A stretch of 64,000 nucleotides of DNA from REEP01 sp964517265 (GCA_964517265.1 CAZFBS010000005.1:1-64000), one strand, 5' to 3'. Positions 43,850-52,047 are shown, counted from the first letter of the stretch. Made by a program: numbers and translations. Notes: generated by a model from the letters alone, not told the origin.

Positions 43850-45517
43850 TCATGAAGGCGGGCGGGCGCGCCACGTCTCGACCCACAAGGTCGTCGGGTA
43901 CTGATGGCCGGTCGGCTCCACGCCCTCCAGCCACGGCGGCAGGATGAAGCTGTCGGCCCGGAAGAACAGCGGCAGCGCCGGCAGATCGCGGGCGTAGAGT
44001 TGCTGCAACTGGACCCACAATGCCGCCCGGCGATCCCTGTCCAGTTCGACCTCGATGGCGTCGATCAGCTGATCCATCTCCGCATTTGCATATCCGGTAT
44101 AGTTCTGACCCGCCCAATTGTTCTCGGCGGTGGGGATCTGATCGGAATACAGCGTTGTCCGCGGCACGCTCTCTGGCGCGCTGATCCACGCGAACATCGC
44201 CATCGCCGGAAACCGTCGCTGCGACAGACTCTGCCCGAACAGGATCCGTGGCGGCTCGTTTCGGACACGCACGTCGATCCCGATTGCTCTCCATTGGCTG
44301 ACCAGCACCTGCTGAACCAACTCGCGGCTGCGATTGCCGGCAGTCGTCATGATCTCGAGCACCAACGGGTTGCCGTTCGCATCGTGGCGAACCCCCTTGC
44401 GCTGAGTGCTCCAGCCGGCTTCGTCCAGCAACGCCGCCGCCTTAGCGACATCGTAGGGATAATGCACCACGTCCTCGCTGTGAACCCAGTCAAGGGGATT
44501 GACGTTGGTCAGCGCAACCGGCTGTTTGCCTCCGAACAGGCTTGCGTTGATCGTGTCCCGGTCGATAGCGTGGAGCAGCGCCTTTCGCACCCGGACGTCG
44601 GCGAGGATCGGATTGTCGAGGTTGAGCTCGATGTGCTCGTAGGCGAGTCCCGGCTTGTAGAGAACGGTATAGCGATTGCCGTTGCGGGCTTCAAACGCCT
44701 GAGCCTGATCCAGACTCAAACCGAGTTCTCCGGCAATCATATCGATCGCGCCGGAGGTCAGATTGGCTTCCAACGCCGCGGTGTTCTCGACTGCGCGGAC
44801 GACGATGCGCTCGAAGGCCGGCTTGCTGCCCCACCACAGAGGGTTTCGCGTCAATACGACATGGGATCCGGGCACCACCTGGCTGATCAGGTAGGGACCG
44901 AAGTAGAGGCCTTTGTTGGTGGTATCCGTGTCGTAGAGCGTTTTCTGGCGATAGGTTTCCGGCTCTGCAAACGCCGCCGATTCCAGATGAGCGGGGAGAA
45001 GCTCAAAGCTGTTGATGGCGTTGTATTCGAAGGTCAGTTTGTCGAAGTGGAGGGTGAAGGTCCGCTCATCCTGGACGGTGATGTCGTAAAGACTGCGGTA
45101 GAACTCCTTCGGAATCACCCCGCTTTGCGGATGGCGGCCAACCTCCCAGGTAAAGACGACATCGCGAGTGGTGATCTGAGTGCCGTCACCCCACACCGCA
45201 TCGGCGACAATGGTGTAGGTGACCGCGATCCCGTCCTTGCCGTCCGGCGTCGTCTCGCGCACGGCGAGACCGTTTTCGATGGTCGGAAGCTCCTCGCAGA
45301 GCATACAGATCAGGCGCCAGTCGGCATCGTAGGTCGTCAACGGACGCCGGGTCATGCCGAGCACATAGCTCTTCGCAACCATGGCTTCGAAGGTGGGATG
45401 GAACGAATAAGGGAACTGGGTAATCCCGATGACCAGTTGGTCGCGATCAGCCCGGGCGGGGATCGCGCCGATCAGGAACAGGGCGATGACAACGGCAAGG
45501 GTGGTGAGGAAACGCAA
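43850..45517 (-). CDS. Periplasmic peptide-type substrate-binding protein
   Basis: An SBP family 5 protein of about 555 residues. Signal peptide LRFLTTLAVVIALFLIGAIPARA; then the SBP_bac_5 core with NPLWWGSKPAF and DVRVRKALLHAIDRDTI. The ligand could be an oligopeptide, opine, nickel complex or similar; not decidable here. The proposed start is TTG 45517, eight to nine bases after AGGAGA; other in-frame starts up to 45676 would add residues before the signal peptide. The neighbours are its two permeases. Confidence 0.88.
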   Translation of the reverse strand: MRFLTTLAVVIALFLIGAIPARADRDQLVIGITQFPYSFHPTFEAMVAKSYVLGMTRRPLTTYDADWRLICMLCEELPTIENGLAVRETTPDGKDGIAVTYTIVADAVWGDGTQITTRDVVFTWEVGRHPQSGVIPKEFYRSLYDITVQDERTFTLHFDKLTFEYNAINSFELLPAHLESAAFAEPETYRQKTLYDTDTTNKGLYFGPYLISQVVPGSHVVLTRNPLWWGSKPAFERIVVRAVENTAALEANLTSGAIDMIAGELGLSLDQAQAFEARNGNRYTVLYKPGLAYEHIELNLDNPILADVRVRKALLHAIDRDTINASLFGGKQPVALTNVNPLDWVHSEDVVHYPYDVAKAAALLDEAGWSTQRKGVRHDANGNPLVLEIMTTAGNRSRELVQQVLVSQWRAIGIDVRVRNEPPRILFGQSLSQRRFPAMAMFAWISAPESVPRTTLYSDQIPTAENNWAGQNYTGYANAEMDQLIDAIEVELDRDRRAALWVQLQQLYARDLPALPLFFRADSFILPPWLEGVEPTGHQYPTTLWVETWRARPPS

Positions 45518-45719
45518 AGGACCGGTTCTCCTGGACAAGACAATAGCGAGGTTACCACGGCTGGCCCGGCCCCTCCACAGCCGCGGGGCCTCACCACCAG
45601 TGCGTGCCTGGCTGCCGCTTGCCCAGAAGATCTCCGTTTCACCACGCAAGCCCTGCGCCGATCTCATGGCGGCCACTCGGGCCGCGGCTATGACGCTGAT
45701 GAGACTTTGCGATTACGCC

Positions 45720-47042
45720 TCAACGGAATTCGAAGTCCTCGAAATGAATACGATTGGCCGCGACTCCACGCTGCCGAAACTGTTTGCTCAGGTCGGTGGT
45801 AAACCGTTTGGGGCCACACATGAAAATATCCGTGTCTTCGAGGTCTCCGATCTCGGAGGCCGTAAGGTGTCCGCGTTCTTCCGAGCAGACGAGCGCGACC
45901 TGCAGGTTGTCGTGCTGCGCGGCAATCCGCTCGAACTCCTGGAACTGGACGGCGTCGCTCCGGCTGCGGATGCAATAATAGAACGTCACTTGATGCAGGT
46001 TGTCTTGTGTTTGCTCCAGATGGCGCGCCCAGCTCACAAACGGGGCAATACCGACGCCGGCGCCGATCCAGATCTGCCGCGGCGATCCCATCCGGTAATC
46101 GAAGCGGCCATAAGGTCCCTCCACCTTCGCACGGGCTCCACTGTGAAGACTCCTGTACAGGGTTCCCGTGAAGTCGCCGAGCGCCTTCACCGTCAAGTCA
46201 AGAGTGTCTTGTTGCGGAACGGTGCAGATCGTGAAGGGATGCGATTCGCGGGAAAGCCCTTCTTGAAAAAAGGTGACGAAAACAAACTGGCCTGGAACAA
46301 AGACAATGGCCTGACGCGGTGGTGCAAGCCGGATCTGGAGAACCTTGTCACTGAGCCTGTCGACGGCTTCGACCGAGTACATATGCCGCCGGGAAAGAAG
46401 AGGCAGCACGATCAGCTTGGAGAAGAAGCTGATGATGGCAAGTCCTGCCAACCCCAGCATATAATACCACAGAAGAGCATTTTGCTGGATCACCACCGGC
46501 ATGCCCCGTGTGCTCTCGACGGACAGCATGTGTACCGTTGCGGCGATCAGAACAAGACCAAGAAATTTGTGAGAGAACTTCCACTTGTCGTAGGCAATTT
46601 TGATGAAGAGCGTCAGGACCATCAGCGAGACAAAGCCCCAAAAGGCATACACGCCGAGATCGATGGCCCATTTTTCGTGGATCGGCACCAGGAAGAGCAG
46701 AGCACGGCCGACCTCATCCGGAACAAAGCGCAGGGCGTAGGCGAGGGGATGAACCAGCAACAGGGCAAATGCCGTTTGCCCCAGCCGGTGGTGGACCTGG
46801 TACATCTTATCCAGCCCCCCGAAGTAGTCTTCGAGGAAGCGCGCGCGGGAGGAGAGCACGAACGCCAACGACAGCATCGCCATACCGACGAGGCCGGTGA
46901 TCTGCCCCGCGCTGACAAAGGTTGCGTTGCTCGCATAGCGGCGGCCGGTGGGCTCAACGCTCTCGGTCACCAGCCACAACAAAACGGGAACGAGAGCGCT
47001 GCCCCAAACGAGCAGGCTCCCGAGTTGGTGTTTACGGACCAT
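45720..47042 (-). CDS. Ferric-reductase-like membrane flavocytochrome
   Basis: 440 residues. Six predicted N-terminal helices (about 10-210) form a ferric-reductase-like heme domain with histidines in YQVHHRLGQ, LLVHPLAYAL, FSHKFLG and ATVHMLS. The C-terminal half is an FAD/NAD(P)H domain: SHPFTICTVP for FAD, KVEGPYG and IGAGVGIAPFVS for NAD(P), and MCGPKRF near the end. The fold is that of NADPH-oxidase/FRE proteins, so it likely moves electrons from cytoplasmic NAD(P)H across the membrane. A paralogue is at 54942. It follows the EF-hand genes on the same strand after 380 bases. Confidence 0.85.
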   Translation of the reverse strand: MVRKHQLGSLLVWGSALVPVLLWLVTESVEPTGRRYASNATFVSAGQITGLVGMAMLSLAFVLSSRARFLEDYFGGLDKMYQVHHRLGQTAFALLLVHPLAYALRFVPDEVGRALLFLVPIHEKWAIDLGVYAFWGFVSLMVLTLFIKIAYDKWKFSHKFLGLVLIAATVHMLSVESTRGMPVVIQQNALLWYYMLGLAGLAIISFFSKLIVLPLLSRRHMYSVEAVDRLSDKVLQIRLAPPRQAIVFVPGQFVFVTFFQEGLSRESHPFTICTVPQQDTLDLTVKALGDFTGTLYRSLHSGARAKVEGPYGRFDYRMGSPRQIWIGAGVGIAPFVSWARHLEQTQDNLHQVTFYYCIRSRSDAVQFQEFERIAAQHDNLQVALVCSEERGHLTASEIGDLEDTDIFMCGPKRFTTDLSKQFRQRGVAANRIHFEDFEFR

Positions 47043-47422
47043 TGCTGGCGTCTTTGCTCACAGGCTTACGTTGTCATTACCGCCGTCCCTCGGGGAGACC
47101 CCAATTCGGACGCCAGGCGGCGATCATCGCCTTTGTCCGGTGGCCTCTTTGGGCCGAGGGAGCGCAGGCAACTCCGCAAAAGCAGGCTGACCGGCACTGA
47201 AACCCGCGGTTCAGGCGGCCGGATGAAGCGGAGGGCGGAGGGCCCGCTCGAAACCCCGGTGGGGTCCCGCTCGGCTCCTCCGCCACATTTTGCCTTTACG
47301 CCCCTGTCGCTTTACGGCCCTTTCACTTTACGGCCTTGGCGGCAGAGGCCGCTCTTTCACGTGTCGCAGCAGGTTTTCCGCCTCTCCACGCGAACGCCTG
47401 AAGTTTTCCGGTGGATGGAGAC
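47043..47422. other. Intergenic region between reductase and EF-hand gene
   Basis: 380 bases without a supported gene. Read on the minus strand it holds ACCCCACCGGGGT, a 5-base-pair stem followed by TTC (near 47258-47271), and several ACGGCC/TTTACGG short repeats at 47290-47340. These may terminate the EF-hand transcript or be part of the reductase promoter region. Confidence 0.35.
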
Positions 47423-48205
47423 CTAGCGATTGTCCCCACTGGGCGGCCCCATGCCCTGGCCGGGACCCGGTCCCATGCCCTGACCCGCGCCCGGCCCCAT
47501 GCCCTGGCCGGCACCCGGCCCCATGCCCTGACCCGCGCCCGGTCCCATGCCCTGGCCGGCGCCCGGCCCCATGCCTTGACCCGCGCCCGGTCCCATGCCC
47601 TGGCCGGCGCCCGGCCCCATGCCTTGACCGGCACCCGGTCCCATGCCCTGACCCGCGCCCGGCCCCATGCCTTGACCGGCACCCGGCCCCATGCCCTGGC
47701 CGGCGCCCGGTCCCATGCCTTGAGCGGCGCCACGCGATCCGCGGCCACGCTTCTGGAGTACTTCATCTTCGGAAATAACACCGTCTTTGTCCTGGTCCAT
47801 GCGCGCGAACCGGCGCTCCGCGGCACTCATCATCTCTTGCGTCGTCAACACTCCATCCTTGTCAGCGTCCAACCGGTTGAAGCGGGCTTCTGCGCGCTCG
47901 CTGCGATACGCTCGGCCTGCACGACTCTCGAGCCACTGTTCACGGGTGACTTCCCCGGTCCCGTTCGGATCGGCGGCACGGAACCGCTCTTCATGCGCAG
48001 TTATGAACTCCTCGCGTGCGATCGCACCGTCGTTATTGGTGTCGAACCATTTCATGACCTTCTGGCTCTTTTTGCCTGAATCCCAACCGGCACCGGAGGC
48101 CTGATCCCCCGGCTTCGCGGACCCGGCGGAAGGAGATAGCCCCGCTGCCCCGCATGCAAGTATCGCGGCCAGCGCGGTGGTCATCATTGCTTTGCGTTTT
48201 GTCAT
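47423..48205 (-). CDS. Exported EF-hand protein with Gly-Met-Pro repeat tail
   Basis: 260 residues, unusual. A signal peptide (1 to about 30, ending AGSA) is followed by four EF-hand calcium loops: D55-E66 (DTNNDGAIAREE), D79-Q90 (imperfect last position), D113-E124 and D137-E148. From about residue 162 the protein is about twelve units of GQGMGPGA, glycine-rich with no charged residues, up to the last few residues PSGDNR. It is predicted periplasmic or exported and calcium-binding; the tail may be a spacer or self-assembly segment. No known family covers the tail. It lies downstream of the second EF-hand gene with a dyad operator candidate in between. Confidence 0.82.
   Translation of the reverse strand: MTKRKAMMTTALAAILACGAAGLSPSAGSAKPGDQASGAGWDSGKKSQKVMKWFDTNNDGAIAREEFITAHEERFRAADPNGTGEVTREQWLESRAGRAYRSERAEARFNRLDADKDGVLTTQEMMSAAERRFARMDQDKDGVISEDEVLQKRGRGSRGAAQGMGPGAGQGMGPGAGQGMGPGAGQGMGPGAGQGMGPGAGQGMGPGAGQGMGPGAGQGMGPGAGQGMGPGAGQGMGPGAGQGMGPGPGQGMGPPSGDNR
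47439..47726 (-). repeat. Twelve 24-bp tandem repeats in the EF-hand gene
   Basis: ATG-containing units recur every 24 bases from 47451 to 47715, twelve in all. They encode GQGMGPGA. Copies differ mainly by A/G and C/T changes at silent sites (for example GCCCTGGC versus GCCTTGAC). The opposite strand has an open frame over the same repeats, which is a shadow. Confidence 0.95.
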
Positions 48206-48250
48206 CGCTGTTCCTTTCCTCGTCTTCGACCATCGGTCGACTTGGCACGC

Positions 48251-48256
48251 AAGATA
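48251..48256 (-). promoter_or_regulatory. Candidate -10 of the repeat-tailed EF-hand gene
   Basis: TATCTT on the minus strand, about 46 bases before the ATG at 48205. No good -35 lies 17 bases upstream, so this promoter would depend on an activator bound at the dyad 48299-48315. Confidence 0.3.
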
Positions 48257-48265
48257 GTCCCGATC

Positions 48266-48315
48266 TGTAACGGGGGGATGTCGGCGGGAGCGTTGCTTTG
48301 TAACGAAATGTTACA
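48266..48315 (-). promoter_or_regulatory. RstA-box-like dyad and half-site upstream of the EF-hand gene
   Basis: The perfect dyad TGTAAC-GAAAT-GTTACA occupies 48299-48315. Its minus-strand reading contains AACATTTCGTTACA, which matches the RstA box TACATNTNGTTACA at all but the first fixed position. A further TGTAAC (48266-48271) lies 33 bases away, three helical turns. The regulator gene at 49047 is of the OmpR/RstA type. Confidence 0.5.
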
Positions 48316-48402
48316 GTGTCACCGGCAAGACGCCCAATCGGGCCTCCCGGCTAACAGCGAGGCAAGCCCACCGCATTCGCCGATCGGAGAGCGGAGTGAC
48401 TG

Positions 48403-48852
48403 TTAGGAACCGTCCGCAAATTTGGCGGAAGCAACCTGGATGACTTCCTGCGGGGACAGAGTGCCGTCCCCATTCTGGTCAAGAGAGGCGAAGGACGTCA
48501 GCCTGCTTGCGTCAAACTCCTGAACGCTCAAACGCAGATTGCCGTCGCTATCGAGACTCTGGAAGCTCTCATGAGCGTGACGGTCGGGAACGCCTCGCAT
48601 CGCCCGCATGAAAACGAACTCTTCGCGAGAAATCTCCCCATCGTTGTCCATGTCGAGCGTATAGAACCGGATCATATGAACATCTTCAAATTCTTGCGCA
48701 CAGATCCCGCCGTTCCCATCCCGGTCGAACCGCTCGAACATCATGCGGATCTGCTTGTCCATCTTGCTGCCGGACTCGGCAAGCACAGGACCAAAAGTCA
48801 TCGACGTCACCAAAAAGGCAACTGCGGTTGCGGTCAAAAATGCTCGGGCCAT
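48403..48852 (-). CDS. Exported EF-hand protein without repeat tail
   Basis: 149 residues: a signal peptide (MARAFLTATAVAFLVTSMTFGPVLAES) and four EF-hand loops at D43-E54, D67-E78, D101-E112 (third is weak: DSDGNLRLSVQE) and D125-E136. Predicted periplasmic and calcium-binding. The start is the ATG at 48852, nine bases after GAGGAG; ATG 48885 and 48978 lie upstream without such a site. It lies upstream of the repeat-tailed EF-hand gene on the same strand, across 197 bases, and is divergent from the two-component genes. Confidence 0.8.
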   Translation of the reverse strand: MARAFLTATAVAFLVTSMTFGPVLAESGSKMDKQIRMMFERFDRDGNGGICAQEFEDVHMIRFYTLDMDNDGEISREEFVFMRAMRGVPDRHAHESFQSLDSDGNLRLSVQEFDASRLTSFASLDQNGDGTLSPQEVIQVASAKFADGS

Positions 48853-49009
48853 GACACCGTGCTCCTCAACAACCTTCAACGACATATTGCGGTTGACAGT
48901 TGCAAATCCGCAACCCCCAAATCGATGATGACTCTTTTCGCGTCGCAACGCCATGATGATGATTCGCTCGGAACGCAATTCGATCTCACCAGTTTGTCAA
49001 CGCGCCTGA

Positions 49010-49026
49010 ATGGGAACGGTTCCCAT
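49010..49026 (+). promoter_or_regulatory. Palindrome upstream of the response-regulator gene
   Basis: ATGGGAACGGTTCCCAT is a perfect 8+1+8 palindrome, ending 20 bases before the ATG at 49047, in the divergent region with the EF-hand gene. It could be an operator for autoregulation or a leader hairpin. Confidence 0.4.
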
Positions 49027-49046
49027 CGCTATGCCTTTGTTTCAGC

Positions 49047-49793
49047 ATGAACGCGCCTTCCCATATTCTTGTCGTCGATGACGACCGCGAGATCCGCACC
49101 CTCCTCTCGCGCTACCTCGCGGGCCAGGGCTATCTGACCGCGGTCGCAGCCGATGGACGCGAAATGCGCGAGGTGTTGGCTGCGCGCGCCATCGACCTGA
49201 TCGTTCTCGACCTGATGCTGCCGGGGGAGGACGGCTTGGCGCTGTGCCGCTGGATCCGCGCCCACTCCAACGTACCGGTTGTCATGTTGACCGCCCGCGG
49301 CGAAGACATCGACCGCATCGTCGGGCTCGAGATGGGGGCGGATGATTACCTGGCGAAACCGTTCAATCCGCGCGAGCTGGTGGCGCGGATTCATGCCGTC
49401 CTCCGGCGCACGGGCCGGGCTTCCGATTGGAATGCAGGCGGTGCCGAGAGGGCAGCGGCCGCGGATCATCAGGGGGAAAGGCTGACCTTTGCCGGTTGGA
49501 TCCTCGATGTCGGCGCCCGCCGACTGACGGCTCCCGATGGAACTCTGGTTCCCCTCAGCGCCGGCGAGTTCGGCCTGCTCGCCGCCTTCGTCTCCCACCC
49601 GCAGCGGGTTCTCAGCCGCGATCGGCTGCTGGATTTGGCAAGGGGACGGGAAGCGCAGCCGTTCGATCGGTCCGTTGACGTTCAGGTCGGCCGGCTCCGG
49701 CGCAAGATCGAACAGAACCCGAGCGAGCCGCAATTGATCATCACGGTACGCGGCGGCGGCTACATGTTCGCGCCGCCCATCATCCGCCAGTGA
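49047..49793 (+). CDS. OmpR-family response regulator (RstA/OmpR-like)
   Basis: 248 residues: a receiver domain with acidic pocket DDD (11-13), phospho-acceptor Asp55 in IVLDLMLPG and Lys104 in LAKPFNP, then a winged-helix output domain (about 150-245) with RLTAPDG...LSAGEFGLLAAF and the recognition helix region VDVQVGRLRRKIE. The linker of about 25 residues is Ala/Gly-rich. It is coupled to the kinase gene by a four-base overlap. The adjacent EF-hand genes are the likely targets, judging from the RstA-box-like dyad. Confidence 0.95.
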   Translation: MNAPSHILVVDDDREIRTLLSRYLAGQGYLTAVAADGREMREVLAARAIDLIVLDLMLPGEDGLALCRWIRAHSNVPVVMLTARGEDIDRIVGLEMGADDYLAKPFNPRELVARIHAVLRRTGRASDWNAGGAERAAAADHQGERLTFAGWILDVGARRLTAPDGTLVPLSAGEFGLLAAFVSHPQRVLSRDRLLDLARGREAQPFDRSVDVQVGRLRRKIEQNPSEPQLIITVRGGGYMFAPPIIRQ

Positions 49794-51217
49794 GGAGGAT
49801 CTGGCCAGACACGCTGGTGGGCCGCACCGTTCTGGTCGTGCTTGCTGGTGTGGTGCTGTCCAACCTGATTGCATTGGCGATCTACACCGGAGAGCGGCTC
49901 GACGTCCTGACCAGCGCGCGTGGCCGCTTCCTCGGGGAGCGGATCGCCGATGTGGCGGACGCGCTTCTGGCTACCGAGCCCGAAGCGCGTCCGGTCCTTC
50001 TGCGGAGCTTTCGCACGCCGGGGGTGCGATTCTCCTGGTCGCCCCGGGCGCTGGTCGCGGTTGGTCGGGAAGACTGGCAAACGCGTCTGATCCGGCAGGC
50101 GCTGGGCGAGGCCTTGAACGTGCCCGAAGCCCGCCTTCGCCTGGAGCTCCGTACCCTTGGCCCTGAAGACAGGATGTTCCGCCGGCAGCGCGGTCCTGCT
50201 GACGGGCGCGAATTTCGGCACGGCCCCGGCTTTCCGACTCCCGGCAACGCCGTCGATCTTACCGTGCTTGCGGGATCGCTGGAACTCGGCGACGGAACGT
50301 GGCTCAACTTCGTTACACCGTTCGGCGCGTTGCAACCGTTCTGGACCAGCCGATTCTTTCTCATCATCGTTTTGACCACCATCATCGCTCTGGCTGCGTC
50401 CATCGTGGCGGTGCGGCGCGCCGCGCGGCCGCTGAGCGAGCTCGCCATTGCCGCCGAGAGGCTGGGAACGGACATGGCCGCACCGTCTCTCGCCGAGAAA
50501 GGCCCGCGGGAGGTGCGCCTTGCCTCGCGGGCATTCAACGAGATGCAACGCCGGTTGCACCGCTTCGTTCATGATCGCACCCAGATGCTGGCGGCGATCT
50601 CGCACGATTTACGGACACCCCTCACCCGGATCAAACTGCGCGCCGAACTTCTCGACGACCCCGAGCAGCGGGCGCGGATCAGTGCCGATCTCGACGAGAT
50701 GGAAGCCATGATCGCCGCGACGCTGGCGTTCGCGCGCGACGATCCGGCGCGGGAAACACCGGTCCGGCTGGACCTTGCGGCGCTGTTGGAGAGCCTGTGC
50801 GCCGACGCCGCCGCCACCGGAGCCGCCGTCCACTACAGCGGCCCGGAACACATCATCTTCACCGGCCGGCCGACGGCGCTCAAGCGGGCCATCGCCAACC
50901 TTATCGACAACGCCGTGAAGTACGGGGGTGGAGCGTGGGTGACGGCGGCGGAAACCGCAGCCGGGGTGAGAGTGAGCGTCGAGGATCACGGCCCGGGGAT
51001 CCCGCAGGAGGAGCAAGAACGGGTGTTCGAGCCGTTCTATCGGATCGAGAGTTCGCGCAGCCGGTCGACCGGCGGCGCCGGCCTTGGGTTGTCCGTGGTC
51101 CGCGCCGCGGCCCGTGCGCATGGCGGCGATGTTGTGCTCGTCAACCGGCCCCAGGGCGGCCTGCGGGCAGCCCTCATTCTGCCCCGGACGCGGGGCGTGG
51201 CGACAGCCGACGGCTAG
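49790..51217 (+). CDS. Sensor histidine kinase, stop codon supplied by an inserted element
   Basis: 475 residues. Transmembrane helix 1 (11-32), periplasmic sensor region (33-187), helix 2 (188-208), HAMP (209-262), phosphoacceptor His272 in AISHDLRTPLTR, N-box NLIDNAVKYGG, G1 EDHGPGIPQ and G2 GAGLGLSVV. RstB/EnvZ-like. The GTG at 49790 overlaps the response-regulator stop. Its stop TAG (51215-51217) is the first three bases after the C of the inverted repeat at 51214, so the C-terminal residues LPRTRGVATADG may differ from the ancestral end. Confidence 0.94.
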   Translation: MRRIWPDTLVGRTVLVVLAGVVLSNLIALAIYTGERLDVLTSARGRFLGERIADVADALLATEPEARPVLLRSFRTPGVRFSWSPRALVAVGREDWQTRLIRQALGEALNVPEARLRLELRTLGPEDRMFRRQRGPADGREFRHGPGFPTPGNAVDLTVLAGSLELGDGTWLNFVTPFGALQPFWTSRFFLIIVLTTIIALAASIVAVRRAARPLSELAIAAERLGTDMAAPSLAEKGPREVRLASRAFNEMQRRLHRFVHDRTQMLAAISHDLRTPLTRIKLRAELLDDPEQRARISADLDEMEAMIAATLAFARDDPARETPVRLDLAALLESLCADAAATGAAVHYSGPEHIIFTGRPTALKRAIANLIDNAVKYGGGAWVTAAETAAGVRVSVEDHGPGIPQEEQERVFEPFYRIESSRSRSTGGAGLGLSVVRAAARAHGGDVVLVNRPQGGLRAALILPRTRGVATADG

Positions 51218-51331
51218 AGCGTGTTACGGACCACGGTTGAGTACCTGATTTCGCATATGTTTTTTAGATCCTCAAGAAAAAGACCTTGAGAGAAATCAAT
51301 GGCTTGGGAGACGGTCCATAACACGCTCTAG
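51214..51331. mobile_element. MITE-like palindromic element
   Basis: CTAGAGCGTGTTACGGACC (51214-51232) is the inverted copy of GGTCCATAACACGCTCTAG (51313-51331), with one difference (C/T) and an 80-base AT-richer interior. Total 118 bases, no coding capacity. Both ends show CTAG, which may be a duplicated target. No transposase is present; the family was not identified. Confidence 0.6.
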
Positions 51332-51335
51332 GGGT

Positions 51336-51378
51336 TCGATTCAGCTGATGGATGAGTCCCGTCCGTCAGTTGAATCGA
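51336..51378. repeat. Second inverted repeat next to the MITE-like element
   Basis: TCGATTCAGCTGA (51336-51348) and TCAGTTGAATCGA (51366-51378) are complementary over 13 bases with one G-T position, with a 17-base loop. It could be a terminator-like hairpin for the kinase operon or the edge of another mobile element. Confidence 0.5.
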
Positions 51379-51468
51379 TCTACCCGATCAAAGACTTCGT
51401 GGAGCGAGCGATCCTCCGCTTGGTTCCCAGGCCAAGGATCCGATCTACGAGCGGCGCGCCCTGTCGCG

Positions 51469-51864
51469 TCAGCCGGTCGGGCTACGCAGCACAGTCGCAA
51501 CGAGGGCCTCGATGACGCTGTCGTGATCCGGCGAAAGGCCCTCATCGATTCCCATTTCGCTGCGCAGCCGCTGCTCCATGTAGCCACGCCCCGGCGCATC
51601 CGTCCGCCGCCGGAGATCCCCATGGATCCGGCAGGCAATCCCCGCCGCCACCACCAGAAACGACGCCAGATCGCTTCCCTCCAGCGGGTCCTTCGGGTTG
51701 GCGCCGGAGTTGGCGCCGAGCACGCGCTCGACGCACGAGGCCAAGGAGGGATCCATCGTCGCGCTGAGATCAAGCGCGGCCTGTCTCGCGATTGTCTGCG
51801 TGCGGGCCAATGCTTCGGTGTCGATCACGGCGGGATAATCCTTCGGCGGCGCCATGGTCGGCAC
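51469..51864 (-). CDS. Hypothetical protein, 131 residues
   Basis: A soluble, largely helical protein without signal peptide. LARTQTIARQAALDLSAT and DLASFLVVAAGIACRIHGDLR are the clearest helices; two cysteines (CVERVLG, ACRIHG). No recognised family. It sits alone between the kinase operon and the methyltransferase gene, on the opposite strand. The frame uses typical high-GC codons, which supports it being real. Confidence 0.5.
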   Translation of the reverse strand: MPTMAPPKDYPAVIDTEALARTQTIARQAALDLSATMDPSLASCVERVLGANSGANPKDPLEGSDLASFLVVAAGIACRIHGDLRRRTDAPGRGYMEQRLRSEMGIDEGLSPDHDSVIEALVATVLRSPTG

Positions 51865-52047
51865 TATAGCGGGGTTGCGCTGTCTGCGGCAGATCCCATT
51901 GCCGTTTGGCGCCGGCCTTGCGCATTTTGGCGTGGCCTTTTCAGTTTTGCCGGGGCGGAGTATCGTGGATCAGTTCGGTCGTGAATTCCTGCGGGAGCGC
52001 AACCGAGCCAACAAAGACAACCAATTTGATGAGGGAGGACCTCTGCG

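Noticed and set aside
43904..45802. Long open frame of 632 codons on the plus strand opposite the binding-protein gene
   Set aside because: Antisense shadow in high-GC DNA. The minus strand encodes a clear SBP family 5 protein with a signal peptide; this frame has no recognisable domains.
45429..47426. Open frame of 665 codons on the plus strand opposite the ferric-reductase-like gene
   Set aside because: Covers the minus-strand gene in a complementary frame and shows only low-complexity charged sequence.
47439..47726. Possible CRISPR array
   Set aside because: The 24-base units are contiguous without spacers and lie in a reading frame.
47290..47778. Pro/His/Arg-rich frame over the 24-bp repeats
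   Set aside because: Opposite-strand shadow of the GQGMGPGA repeats.
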